Below, piece by piece: positions 1 through 7,373 of a stretch of DNA of 13,241 bases. The number at the start of each line of letters is the position of its first letter. The first letter of the stretch is position 1. Position numbers and translations under genes: made by a program. The notes under the pieces were generated by a model, which did no database searches, had not been told where the DNA came from, and saw nothing but the letters and a program-made list of their open reading frames with translations. The stretch covers positions 1 to 13,241 of the forward strand of contig DCGH01000088.1 of the NCBI GenBank assembly GCA_002315205.1, read 5' to 3'. Origin of the DNA: Erysipelotrichaceae bacterium UBA1783 (GTDB lineage: Bacteria > Bacillota_I > Bacilli_A > Erysipelotrichales > Erysipelotrichaceae).

Positions 1-46
1 TGTCCGATTTACAGGGTACATTTTATCATACTAATAGCCTTTATTT

Positions 47-958
47 TTATGCTTCACCTACTGATTTTGCGTTTTCAGCAGCAATCTGAGCTCTAACATA
101 GCCCTTTAATGTTTCTTCACCAAAATGATATTTTCTATTACAGAATTTGCAGACAACCTCACAGCCATGATCCTCATCAATCATTTCCTGCAGATCTTCC
201 TTTGGAAGCTTACTTAATGCAATCGCAAATCTACCCTTATTGCATTCGCACTGGAACTTCAGTTCACTTGTTTCCATTTCCTGGTAATCTTCAAAAATAG
301 CCTTGCAGATTTCTGTTGGATCATCCATTTCAGCAATAATCTGAGAAATTGGCTTTAATCCTTCAATAATATGCTCTACCATAGAGATTTCAGTTTCTGT
401 AGCAGATGGCATCATCTGAATGATTAAGCAACCTGCAGATTTAATTGTCTTATCTGGATTGACTAATACACCAACACTAACAGCAGATGGTGTCTGTTCA
501 CTTTCTGCGTAGTAATAAGCGAAATCTTCACCAATCTCACCACTCTGAAGAGGAACCTCTGAAGTAAAGGCCTGCTTACCCATACCCATATCTTTGATTA
601 CTCTTAATACGCCATCATTACCAACAACTGCACCAACGTTTAGCTTTTCAGGTCTGTTTTCATATTCTTCATATACATGAGGATTTGTAACAAAGCCTCT
701 TACTGCACCACCGCAATAAGCATCTACAACCATCATACCTAATGGGCCCTGTCCATCAATTTGGATTTCGATCTTTTCTTTTTTACTCTTTAGCATTGTT
801 CCCATAACACATCCAACAGAAAGTGTTCTTCCCAATGCTGCTGCAGCTGTAGGCCATAAATCATGTCTTGTTGCTGCATCTTGAACTAATTCAGTTGTTC
901 TACAGCAAAATACTCTGACATTTTCACCTAATGCCATACCTCTTGATAACTTATCCAT
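47..958 (-). CDS. hslO: Hsp33 redox-regulated chaperone HslO
   Basis: Cytoplasmic holdase chaperone that binds unfolding proteins under oxidative stress. It is switched on when its C-terminal zinc-binding cysteines oxidise. The 303-residue product carries the diagnostic redox motif: CxC at residues 237-239 (C237, C239), then CxxC at 270-273 (C270, C273). The N-terminal body resembles the Hsp33 substrate-binding domain, with the early segment RTTELVQDAATRH at about 20-32. The start is placed at ATG 958 because AAGGAG lies 9 nt upstream (968-973). The open frame runs back to a GTG at 991, but that codon sits inside a hairpin and would add 11 residues not expected in the family. It is the last gene of the tilS-hpt-ftsH unit, 51 nt after ftsH, with a hairpin between them. 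ftsH-hslO adjacency is common in Firmicutes. Stop TAA at 47-49. Identification is firm. Confidence 0.96.
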   Translation of the reverse strand: MDKLSRGMALGENVRVFCCRTTELVQDAATRHDLWPTAAAALGRTLSVGCVMGTMLKSKKEKIEIQIDGQGPLGMMVVDAYCGGAVRGFVTNPHVYEEYENRPEKLNVGAVVGNDGVLRVIKDMGMGKQAFTSEVPLQSGEIGEDFAYYYAESEQTPSAVSVGVLVNPDKTIKSAGCLIIQMMPSATETEISMVEHIIEGLKPISQIIAEMDDPTEICKAIFEDYQEMETSELKFQCECNKGRFAIALSKLPKEDLQEMIDEDHGCEVVCKFCNRKYHFGEETLKGYVRAQIAAENAKSVGEA

Positions 959-981
959 AAACCTCAACTCCTTACTTGGAA

Positions 982-1005
982 AACAGCACACAATCGTGTG
1001 CTGTT
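982..1005 (-). terminator. Hairpin between ftsH and hslO, weak terminator or attenuator
   Basis: A perfect 10-bp stem (AACAGCACAC / GTGTGCTGTT) with a 4-nt loop begins 4 nt after the ftsH stop. On the minus strand it is followed by only four T residues, then CC, so termination is probably partial. The hslO ribosome binding site (968-973) begins 8 nt beyond the stem. It could lower read-through into hslO or protect or separate the two parts of the mRNA. The structure is seen in the sequence; its function is inferred. Confidence 0.55.
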
Positions 1006-1009
1006 AATT

Positions 1010-2884
1010 TTACGCTAATTCGCTTGCTTCTGCAACCTCTGTTGCTTCTGGAGCAAATCTTGTACCGTACTTGATAATATTATCTAAGTCTTCCTTAGTT
1101 AATGTCTCAGCTTCTTCAAGCTCACGAACGATATTATCTAAATCAGCACGATGCTCTGTAATAATGCCAACTGCCTTCTGGTAGCTTTCATTAATAATCT
1201 TTCTGATTTCCTGATCAATTTCAAATGCGATCTGGTCAGAAATACTCTTGTCAGATGTATAATCTCTTCCTAAGAATACATTTCCATCTTCCTTTGAGTA
1301 CTGAATAGGACCAATAGATGACATACCATATGCTGATACCATAGCTCTAGCAATCTTTGTTGCTCTTTCGATATCATTACTTGCACCTGTGCTAATTTCG
1401 CCTAATACTAGCTCTTCAGCAACTCTACCACCTAATAATCCTGTAATTTCACCCTCTAAGTCCTTCTTAGTAGAAAGCATTGTATCTTCCTTTGGTGTCA
1501 TTAGATTGTATCCACCTGCTAAACCACGTGGAATAATAGTAACCTTCTGAACAATATTTGCTTCCTCAAGGAAAATACCAACGATTGAATGTCCAGCCTC
1601 GTGAACTGCAACCATATGCTTTTCCTTTGGTGAGTACTTTCTGCTCTTCTTTGCAGGACCACCCATTGTTCTGTCAACAGCTTCCTCTAAATCCTCGTTT
1701 GTGATTTCAGTATGATTATTTCTTACTGCCATAATTGCAGCTTCATTTAATACATTCTCTAAATCAGCACCTGAGAATCCTGGCGTTCTGCTTGCCAATG
1801 CTTCTAAAGAAACATCGCTTGCAAGCTTCTTGTTTCTTGCATGAACCTTAAGGATTGCAATTCTACCCTTTTTATCAGGTAAGCTTACTGTAATCTGTCT
1901 ATCAAATCTGCCTGGTCTTAATAATGCCTGGTCTAATACATCAGGTCTGTTTGTTGCGGCAATAATAACGATACCTGAATTATCGCTAATACCATCCATT
2001 TCAACTAATAGCTGATTTAATGTCTGTTCTCTTTCATCGTTACCGCCACCTAAGCCGGCACCACGCTGTCTTCCGACAGCATCGATTTCATCGATGAAAA
2101 TCATACAAGGGGCAGTTTTTTGTGCCTTCTGGAACATATCTCTTACACGTCCAGCACCAACACCGACGAACATTTCAACGAAGTCAGAACCTGAGATTGA
2201 ATAGAATGGTACATCAGCTTCACCAGCAACGGCTTTTGCTAATAAGGTCTTACCAGTACCTGGATTACCTACCATTAGAACACCCTTAGGAATTCTAGCG
2301 CCCATCTTTTCAAACTTGCTTGGATCTCTTAAATAGTCGATTAGCTCGGCCATTTCTTCCTTTTCTTCATCACAGCCTGCAACATCATCAAATCTAACCT
2401 TGATGTTTCCTTCCAATCTTGCTCTAGACTTTCCAAAATCCATAGCTTTCTTGTTAGAGTTTAATGATCCTAGTCTCTGTAGCATAAATAAGCCAAATGC
2501 TACTAAAATTAATAACGGAAGAACATTTGTCAAAATCTCCATTGCGTAATTTGTTGCATATGGATTAGTAACCTTAATGTTTCCATCTGTAACAGAGTTT
2601 TCTAACTGATCTAACAGATCATTTACAATTTCATCTGTCTTTGGAATTGCTGTCACAACTGTGTGAACAACATTATCACTTGTAGTATACTTGGCTGTAA
2701 CATCAACAACTGTTGTGTTCATTGTTAATGTAACGGAGTCAAATTTCTTTGTACTTAATAGCTCCTGGAACTTACCATAAGACATGTTAGAGGTATTGCT
2801 GGTAGCCATAAATGAGTATAAAGAAATTAGGAATAGTCCTGTAATAATATAAGGAACTATTGCAAACAGTCTTTTATTTTTCAA
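1010..2884 (-). CDS. ftsH: ATP-dependent zinc metalloprotease FtsH
   Basis: Membrane-anchored AAA+ protease that unfolds and degrades misfolded membrane proteins and regulatory proteins as a hexamer. In order the 624 residues show: first transmembrane helix about 7-27; extracytoplasmic domain about 30-115; second transmembrane helix about 116-137; Walker A GNPGTGKT 206-213 (the usual second P is N); pore motif FVG 239-241; Walker B with D265 and E266; arginine fingers R323 and R326; zinc-protease motif HEAGH 428-432; and third zinc ligand, probably D504. The length is normal. The start codon is TTG (2884-2882), set by AGGAG at 2896-2900, 11 nt upstream. No in-frame ATG is available nearby. 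The AGGAG overlaps the TAG stop of hpt, so translation of the two genes is probably linked. The order tilS-hpt-ftsH is a conserved Firmicute arrangement. Confidence 0.98.
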   Translation of the reverse strand: MKNKRLFAIVPYIITGLFLISLYSFMATSNTSNMSYGKFQELLSTKKFDSVTLTMNTTVVDVTAKYTTSDNVVHTVVTAIPKTDEIVNDLLDQLENSVTDGNIKVTNPYATNYAMEILTNVLPLLILVAFGLFMLQRLGSLNSNKKAMDFGKSRARLEGNIKVRFDDVAGCDEEKEEMAELIDYLRDPSKFEKMGARIPKGVLMVGNPGTGKTLLAKAVAGEADVPFYSISGSDFVEMFVGVGAGRVRDMFQKAQKTAPCMIFIDEIDAVGRQRGAGLGGGNDEREQTLNQLLVEMDGISDNSGIVIIAATNRPDVLDQALLRPGRFDRQITVSLPDKKGRIAILKVHARNKKLASDVSLEALASRTPGFSGADLENVLNEAAIMAVRNNHTEITNEDLEEAVDRTMGGPAKKSRKYSPKEKHMVAVHEAGHSIVGIFLEEANIVQKVTIIPRGLAGGYNLMTPKEDTMLSTKKDLEGEITGLLGGRVAEELVLGEISTGASNDIERATKIARAMVSAYGMSSIGPIQYSKEDGNVFLGRDYTSDKSISDQIAFEIDQEIRKIINESYQKAVGIITEHRADLDNIVRELEEAETLTKEDLDNIIKYGTRFAPEATEVAEASELA

Positions 2885-2901
2885 CTTATATCACGCTCCT
2901 A
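2882..2901 (-). promoter_or_regulatory. Ribosome binding site and TTG start of ftsH overlapping the hpt stop
   Basis: The ftsH Shine-Dalgarno AGGAG (2896-2900) shares bases with the hpt stop codon TAG (2899-2901). It is followed 11 nt later by the TTG start. The long spacing and the weak start codon suggest ftsH translation is moderated and depends on ribosomes finishing hpt. The base positions are seen; the coupling is inferred. Confidence 0.7.
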
Positions 2902-3438
2902 TTTGTAACATTCTTCTTTTAAAATGCCGATATATGGAAGATTGCGATATTTCTGGTTAAAGTCTAAACCATAACCGATAACAAATTCATCGGCAACCTC
3001 AAAGCCAACATAGTCAGCCTGAACATCTGCCTTTCTTCTAGCCTGCTTATTTAATAAACAAACAATCCTCACATTTCTTGCGCCTCGTGCATATAAAAGC
3101 TTTTTTAATTCGTAAAGAGTTAAGCCTGTATCAATGATGTCTTCAACAATAATGACATCCTTGTCAACGATAGATGATTCAACATCCTTTTTAACGGTAA
3201 TTTTTCCCACTGATTCTGTGCCAGCATAGCTGCTTACTGCCATAGTATCAAAAGCAATGTCTAAATCGACACAACGAATTAAGTCGGCTAAAAATGGAAC
3301 AGAGCCCTTTAATATACCGATAAAGATAACCTCGTCCTCTCTACCTTTATAATCCTCTGTAATCTGTGCACCTAATTCCTTGCATCTCTGTGCAATCTGC
3401 TGCTGTGAAAAAAATATTTCTTTAACATCCTTATGCAT
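2899..3438 (-). CDS. hpt: Hypoxanthine phosphoribosyltransferase
   Basis: Purine salvage enzyme that joins hypoxanthine (and usually guanine) to PRPP, giving IMP or GMP, in the cytoplasm. The 179-residue product has the PRPP loop VIIVEDIIDTGLTL at 95-108 (acidic pair E99-D100, then D103), the LKGS loop at 43-46, and a C-terminal region with FVIGYGLDF (152-160) and RNLPYIG typical of bacterial HPRT. The start chosen is ATG 3438, with AAGGAG 7 nt upstream (3446-3451). A TTG at 3456 would add six residues, but it lies upstream of that Shine-Dalgarno. It lies 33 nt after tilS and directly before ftsH. Its substrate PRPP is made by prs, also in this window but in another transcription unit. Confidence 0.96.
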   Translation of the reverse strand: MHKDVKEIFFSQQQIAQRCKELGAQITEDYKGREDEVIFIGILKGSVPFLADLIRCVDLDIAFDTMAVSSYAGTESVGKITVKKDVESSIVDKDVIIVEDIIDTGLTLYELKKLLYARGARNVRIVCLLNKQARRKADVQADYVGFEVADEFVIGYGLDFNQKYRNLPYIGILKEECYK

Positions 3439-3471
3439 ACAAGCTCTCCTTAGCAAATCGAATATACCCTA

Positions 3472-4701
3472 TTATTTTATCATAAATAAATTTGGTTTAA
3501 TACTATAATGATAAACATCACATCCAATATCAGCTACAAAAACGACTTCACCTTGGCTATTTTCAATCACTGGCCAGCAAATTCTTTCCTTCAATGGAAT
3601 TTTACGATCAATAAAGAATCTATTAACCTTTTTTGTGCCGAATCTCAATTGAATGGAATCTCCTTCTTTATAGTTTCTGATTTTAATTGGAAAATCACTC
3701 TTTTGTAGTGTAACACCTTCGATTGTTTTTCCTGATTCTGACAAACTAAAATATTCATTTTTTAAATATTCAATATTCTCTAAAACATAACAGAAATCAT
3801 CTTTTCTTTTTGATATATAATAAACGCCATATTCATAAACAAAAATATTTTGTTCATTGATATCAATTGTTCCATTACCGGTTTTATCCATCTGCAAACG
3901 AAGAATAATTTCATTTACATAATCAGATGACAGCATCTCTTTATATCCATTCTCCCAAAAATACCTTCTAATGATTAAAGCCTTTATTCTTTTCTTTTCC
4001 TGGTTGAACTGTTGGATAGAAATATCCTTGCTAAAATCGTAATGCTGACTGATTTCCTTCAGGTCATTATCAATCCTTTGATTTAGCTCATCAATTTCCT
4101 TTAGCCATTGTTCTATCTGCTGTTCACTTGCAGGTTCAACCATAGTATGTCTGATACGGTTTCTAAAATACTTGTCTGAAAAATTTGATTCATCATCACC
4201 AAAAGGAACGTTATGATCTAAGCAATACTGTCTAGTTTCTTTTTTTCTTAAGGACAGCAATGGTCTGCTTACTTTCATTCCATATAGCTCGGTTTCCCTT
4301 TTGATGCCATAATACCAGCCATGGCTTCCTCTTTCCTTTGCCATCAGATAGCTTTCAATATGGTCATCCTTCTGGTGACCTAATAAAAGACAATCACAGC
4401 CTTCCTTATCATATATTTCCTTATAAAACTGATATCTTGCTTCTCTTGCCCAGCTTTGGAAATTCTGCTTATCTTTCTGTTTAGGATATAGTGTATAAAC
4501 TGTGACATTATTTCCCAGGCAATATTGCTTTAAAAGCTGTTCTTCCTTGTCGGCATTCGCTCTTAGCTTGTAATTGACATGTGCAACAACAACCTGATAG
4601 CCTTGGCTTAAGCATAAAGAAAGAAGCGTCATAGAGTCACTTCCTCCAGATGCTCCTACTAAATATTTCATATCTTTTCTTAAGCCTAAATCATATTCCA
4701 T
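3472..4701 (-). CDS. tilS: tRNA(Ile)-lysidine synthase TilS
   Basis: Essential enzyme that uses ATP to attach lysine to C34 of the CAU-anticodon isoleucine tRNA, so that it reads AUA. The 409-residue product begins with a PP-loop ATPase domain (SGGSDS at 18-23; GHQKDDHIES at about 109-118, where most relatives have GHHxDDQxET). A FRNRIRH segment (179-185) and a central helical region follow. The C-terminal TilS domain includes GDSIQL and KVNRFFIDRKIPL at about 347-370. It is slightly short for the family. The start at ATG 4701 leaves 17 residues before the PP-loop, as in relatives, but its ribosome binding site is poor. ATG 4671 is the alternative. It lies 18 nt after the PemK/MazF-like gene and 33 nt before hpt. 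Confidence 0.95.
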   Translation of the reverse strand: MEYDLGLRKDMKYLVGASGGSDSMTLLSLCLSQGYQVVVAHVNYKLRANADKEEQLLKQYCLGNNVTVYTLYPKQKDKQNFQSWAREARYQFYKEIYDKEGCDCLLLGHQKDDHIESYLMAKERGSHGWYYGIKRETELYGMKVSRPLLSLRKKETRQYCLDHNVPFGDDESNFSDKYFRNRIRHTMVEPASEQQIEQWLKEIDELNQRIDNDLKEISQHYDFSKDISIQQFNQEKKRIKALIIRRYFWENGYKEMLSSDYVNEIILRLQMDKTGNGTIDINEQNIFVYEYGVYYISKRKDDFCYVLENIEYLKNEYFSLSESGKTIEGVTLQKSDFPIKIRNYKEGDSIQLRFGTKKVNRFFIDRKIPLKERICWPVIENSQGEVVFVADIGCDVYHYSIKPNLFMIK

Positions 4702-4719
4702 GCATTCATTTTAGCACTT

Positions 4720-5292
4720 TTATGGTTCTAATTGAATAATCTGTATTAATCTGTCTACAATCTTTTTATACAATAATGACTCTGTATCAATATGTCCTTT
4801 TTTGTTTATAATTCTAGCTGTATTAATAAATTTTGCATCATTCAAATACAAAACAGAGTATTTGAAACAGCCTTGCTGGCGTCCAATTTTCATTAGGTGA
4901 GATAACCCGTTTGGATTAATCAGTTCATCATAAGCATTATGATAAGCTTCCATATTGGATGTCATTGGAATGATTAATGCTTTTGCATTATATACCTTTA
5001 CAACAACTCCGAAATGCTGATAACCCATTTCTAAGATATATGCCTTTCCAAAATCAGCATAAACAATATCGCCCTCCTCAATGGTCATACCAAAAAGCTT
5101 ACAGGATTTTAGCTGACTTCGAACCTTATGGTTATATTCACTTAATAAAATATTCCTGGCTACAATCGGGTCCTCATTTAACAATTCTTCCTTAAGTCCA
5201 TATGTATAATCCTCAATGATTCTTTTTAGCTGTTCTTTTTCCTTCTCATTAAATGTATCATTCATTAAATTTAAGATATTACTTAGCTCCAT
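4720..5292 (-). CDS. PemK/MazF-like domain protein with helical N-terminal extension
   Basis: 190 residues. The N-terminal 65 or so look wholly helical and charged. From about residue 72 the protein resembles the SH3-like barrel of the PemK/MazF family: EEGDIVYADFG (72-82), a VVVKV strand (96-100), then LIIPMTSN (106-113), and a SVLYLN strand (146-151) where MazF has its VxLDQxR segment. The RP dipeptide after the first turn of typical MazF is replaced by HF, and the later QxR is not evident. RNase activity is therefore doubtful, and a regulatory or RNA-binding role is possible. No antitoxin gene adjoins it. The start at ATG 5292 has GGAGGT 5 nt upstream (5298-5303). It lies between the tagO terminator and tilS, so it is the first gene of the tilS-hpt-ftsH-hslO unit. 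The family assignment is by motif and moderately sure; the function is unknown. Confidence 0.7.
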   Translation of the reverse strand: MELSNILNLMNDTFNEKEKEQLKRIIEDYTYGLKEELLNEDPIVARNILLSEYNHKVRSQLKSCKLFGMTIEEGDIVYADFGKAYILEMGYQHFGVVVKVYNAKALIIPMTSNMEAYHNAYDELINPNGLSHLMKIGRQQGCFKYSVLYLNDAKFINTARIINKKGHIDTESLLYKKIVDRLIQIIQLEP

Positions 5293-5302
5293 ATTCTACC
5301 TC

Positions 5303-5316
5303 CAATATTAATATTG
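5303..5316. repeat. 14-bp palindrome upstream of the PemK/MazF-like gene
   Basis: CAATATTAATATTG is a perfect palindrome that touches the GGAGGT ribosome binding site of the PemK/MazF-like gene, 10 nt from the start codon. It could be an operator or an mRNA feature. AT-rich leaders can produce such palindromes by chance, so function is only a possibility. No convincing -35/-10 pair was found in this 50-nt leader. Confidence 0.35.
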
Positions 5317-5337
5317 TTGGCAAAACAGAAAACACCT

Positions 5338-5364
5338 AAAAAAACAAGCTAATATTAGCTTGTT
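5338..5364 (-). terminator. Intrinsic terminator after tagO, overlapping its stop codon
   Basis: A perfect 22-bp palindrome spans 5343-5364. As RNA it gives a 9-bp stem (AACAAGCTA / TAGCTTGTT) with loop ATAT. On the minus strand the stem runs into seven T residues (5344-5338). The tagO stop TAA (5365-5363) is partly inside the stem. It should end the alkD-DUF1146-tagO transcript and insulate the downstream tilS unit. Confidence 0.85.
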
Positions 5365-6439
5365 ATTTCTCTTGCTGGTGATCTGCCTGATACTGTGATT
5401 TAAATTTATCTAGCAGATTCAGAATTGGACGATATTTTTGAGAAATCATTCCAGTATATTCAATAAATAAGTCAAACAATACAATCAGAACCACTAGCAT
5501 TAATACACCTAATTTTGTATCAACCATACATACATATGCAGTTAATCCAAATAATGCTGTAACAATATAAATAGTGATAACAGCACCCTTCTGTCCTAGT
5601 CTTAAATTTTCCATTAATACATGATGCAAATGTCCTTTATCTGGTGCTGTAATAGATTGACCCTTTAGCTTTCTTCTGATAATAGCTAAGAATACATCAG
5701 ATACAGGTATGAATAATAGGATTACTGGAATACCTAAAGTAATAAATGTTGCTTTTCTGAAGCCTACTAATGAAATAGCAGAAATCATATAGCCTAAAAG
5801 CTGCGATCCACAATCCCCCATAAAGATACTTGCTGGATTAAAGTTGTAGAATAAGAATCCTAAGCACGCACCTGCTAAAACAAGGCAAACTGGAACAATA
5901 TAATGAACACCTGAAATATTACATAGAATAGCAATTGTTAGTAAGACAATCATACTAAAGCCACCAGCTAAACCATCTAATCCATCAATCAGGTTAATGG
6001 CATTCATAATACCAATCATCCAGCAATAGGTAATAAAATAACCAATTGCCTTAATCTGAATATCAATTCCAAAGAATAAATGAATATTCTTTAAAGCAAT
6101 ATTTCCAATAAAAATAGCAGCAGAAGCAGCTAAGAACTGCCCTAAAATCTTATAAATTGGTTTAATATCAAAGATATCATCAATTAAACCTTCAATAAAA
6201 ATAATTGTTGCACCAATGAATAAACCATTAAAGGTATGATCCTGTCTAATCATCGCAAAGTAGCATATAGCAAATGTCAGATATATAGCAACACCACCAA
6301 TTCTGACGATTTTACCATGATGTACTGTACGCTCATTCTCTTGAGCATAAATGCCATATTTAAAGCCAATCCACTTAACCACAGGGATAAGTAGGGCGCA
6401 GATTACTGTTGCAACAAGAAAAAATACTAAATTTCTCAT
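5363..6439 (-). CDS. tagO: Undecaprenyl-phosphate GlcNAc-1-phosphate transferase, TagO/WecA type
   Basis: Polytopic membrane enzyme of the MraY/WecA superfamily. It transfers a sugar-1-phosphate (GlcNAc-1-P in TagO) from its UDP donor to undecaprenyl phosphate, the first step of teichoic acid or related cell-wall polymer synthesis. The 358 residues contain about ten hydrophobic segments. Motifs in order are RTVHHGKIVRIGG (37-49), the acidic pair D87-D88 in GLIDDIFDI, NAINLIDGLDGLAGG (146-160), FMGDCGSQLLG (206-216, usually GDSGS) and the HxHH motif in GHLHHVL (269-275). The last motif fits the WecA/TagO branch rather than MraY. Start ATG 6439 has a GGTGAT binding site just upstream. It follows the DUF1146 gene by 45 nt and ends in a terminator. 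The superfamily is certain; sugar specificity is inferred. Confidence 0.92.
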   Translation of the reverse strand: MRNLVFFLVATVICALLIPVVKWIGFKYGIYAQENERTVHHGKIVRIGGVAIYLTFAICYFAMIRQDHTFNGLFIGATIIFIEGLIDDIFDIKPIYKILGQFLAASAAIFIGNIALKNIHLFFGIDIQIKAIGYFITYCWMIGIMNAINLIDGLDGLAGGFSMIVLLTIAILCNISGVHYIVPVCLVLAGACLGFLFYNFNPASIFMGDCGSQLLGYMISAISLVGFRKATFITLGIPVILLFIPVSDVFLAIIRRKLKGQSITAPDKGHLHHVLMENLRLGQKGAVITIYIVTALFGLTAYVCMVDTKLGVLMLVVLIVLFDLFIEYTGMISQKYRPILNLLDKFKSQYQADHQQEK

Positions 6440-6455
6440 ATTATCACCATTAATT

Positions 6456-6464
6456 ACTATACCA
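6456..6464 (-). promoter_or_regulatory. Possible extended -10 element ahead of tagO
   Basis: On the minus strand TGG-TATAGT fits an extended -10 (TGn plus five of six TATAAT bases), 17 nt before the tagO start. The -35 position (about 6479-6484, TGGTAA) is poor. A transcript from here would begin almost at the tagO ribosome binding site. It is a weak candidate for an internal promoter. Confidence 0.3.
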
Positions 6465-6484
6465 TTTTCCTCTTTTTTTTACCA

Positions 6485-6694
6485 CTATAACTGGAACATA
6501 ATGGCCAAAATAAACTGTGTTGCTAAAAAACCAATTGCTAAGGATAAAAGAACCAGCAGCATCTGAGCCTTAAACGATTTATTTGGCTGATTCAAAAATA
6601 CCTTTCCAAAATCTACCCCACTCAAGCAGTAAAAGCTCACACCAAACATCATAAAGTATAATACCACACGACATAATTCTTTGAATGTTACCAT
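6485..6694 (-). CDS. DUF1146 family small membrane protein (YwzB-like)
   Basis: A 69-residue protein with two hydrophobic helices, about residues 7-24 and 43-66, joined by a short polar linker with the pattern VFLNQPNKSFKAQ. Size, two-helix layout and the LLVLLSLAIGFLATQFIL stretch match the DUF1146/YwzB family of Firmicutes, whose function is not established. It starts 4 nt after the alkD stop, and its ribosome binding site (AGG and AGG within AAGGTAGG) lies in the last alkD codons, so it is translationally linked to alkD. tagO follows. The common transcription unit suggests a membrane or envelope role, but that is only guilt by association. Confidence 0.75.
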   Translation of the reverse strand: MVTFKELCRVVLYFMMFGVSFYCLSGVDFGKVFLNQPNKSFKAQMLLVLLSLAIGFLATQFILAIMFQL

Positions 6695-6698
6695 ATTC

Positions 6699-7358
6699 CT
6701 ACCTTACAAATCTTTCCTTATTTTCCTTACTCACTCTAAATGAATCTCTAATCTTACCCTTGGTCATTTTAAATGTTTCATCATCTAAATATTTGCTTGT
6801 CTCTAATACCTTATCAGGATAATTGATATAGGCGACAGACAATAACCAGGCATTTGCCATCTTCACAGTATAGGCCCTATCATTTAGTGTTTTACTAAAT
6901 TCTAAAATATCATCAATATGCTCATCATCGATATAATGATCAATACAGTGTACTAATGTAAAACGTACGACATAATCATAATCATCCTGTCTCCAGTTTT
7001 TAATAATATCGTAGAATATTGTTTTTTCTATGTTTTTTAACTTAAGAGTTGCTGAAAAGCTATCTACTAATGACCAGGTATCACATTTTCTTAAATGATT
7101 ATAGATGAACGCTTCCTTTAATTCGATTAATTCCTTTGCATAACCAATAACAAAGCCTTGCATCATAATTTCCTCAAACCAATCATCAGTAAAAAGCTCT
7201 AGTGCATCTAAACCATAGCTTTTCACTAGTTGTTTACAATATTGTCTCATTAAAGGAATTCTGACACCCTTCATAGCTCTTCCGCAATTTAATGGTTCAG
7301 AGAACTCCTTATATTTCTGTTCACTATTTTCTAAAATCCATTGCTTTACATTTTCCAT
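6699..7358 (-). CDS. DNA alkylation repair protein, AlkD-like HEAT-repeat glycosylase
   Basis: 219-residue helical protein of the DNA_alkylation (AlkC/AlkD) superfamily, which excises bulky or cationic N-alkyl purines using a HEAT-like repeat scaffold. Recognisable parts are KGVRIPLMRQYCKQL (30-44, near the N-terminal GVRIPxLR of relatives), KCDTWSLVDSF (91-101, the conserved segment with W95 and acidic D93/D99), an AWLLSVAYINYP helix (170-181) and a basic C-terminal KIRDSFRVS (202-210). Which acidic residue is catalytic cannot be fixed by eye. The start at ATG 7358 is the only usable one: an in-frame TGA lies 15 nt upstream. It has no proper ribosome binding site. It is the first gene of alkD-DUF1146-tagO and is divergent from the 98-residue gene. 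Confidence 0.88.
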   Translation of the reverse strand: MENVKQWILENSEQKYKEFSEPLNCGRAMKGVRIPLMRQYCKQLVKSYGLDALELFTDDWFEEIMMQGFVIGYAKELIELKEAFIYNHLRKCDTWSLVDSFSATLKLKNIEKTIFYDIIKNWRQDDYDYVVRFTLVHCIDHYIDDEHIDDILEFSKTLNDRAYTVKMANAWLLSVAYINYPDKVLETSKYLDDETFKMTKGKIRDSFRVSKENKERFVR

Positions 7359-7364
7359 GCCTTT

Positions 7365-7373
7365 ATTATATCA
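7365..7373 (-). promoter_or_regulatory. Extended -10 promoter of alkD, possibly leaderless transcript
   Basis: On the minus strand TGA-TATAAT is a perfect extended -10. Transcription would be expected about 7 nt downstream, at or next to the ATG at 7358, so the mRNA may be leaderless. No good -35 is present (AAAGAG at 17-nt spacing), as is usual for extended -10 promoters. Confidence 0.6.

Noticed and set aside
1..46. Start of a further minus-strand gene downstream of hslO (ATG at 21, or a six-codon ORF from ATG 29)
   Set aside because: Only seven codons remain before the edge, the ATG at 21 has no ribosome binding site at a usable distance, and the ORF from 29 ends after six codons. Not enough to call.
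109..300. 63-residue plus-strand ORF inside hslO
   Set aside because: Fully antisense to the well-supported hslO, with no ribosome binding site or family resemblance; a shadow frame.
4720..5292. A complete toxin-antitoxin pair
   Set aside because: No small partner gene on either side: tagO lies upstream and tilS downstream, with no room for another ORF of antitoxin size.
5293..5342. Promoter with TTGCCA (5323-5318) as -35
   Set aside because: No -10 at 16-18 nt; the position holds GGTAGA, and the TAATAT nearby is only 7 nt away.
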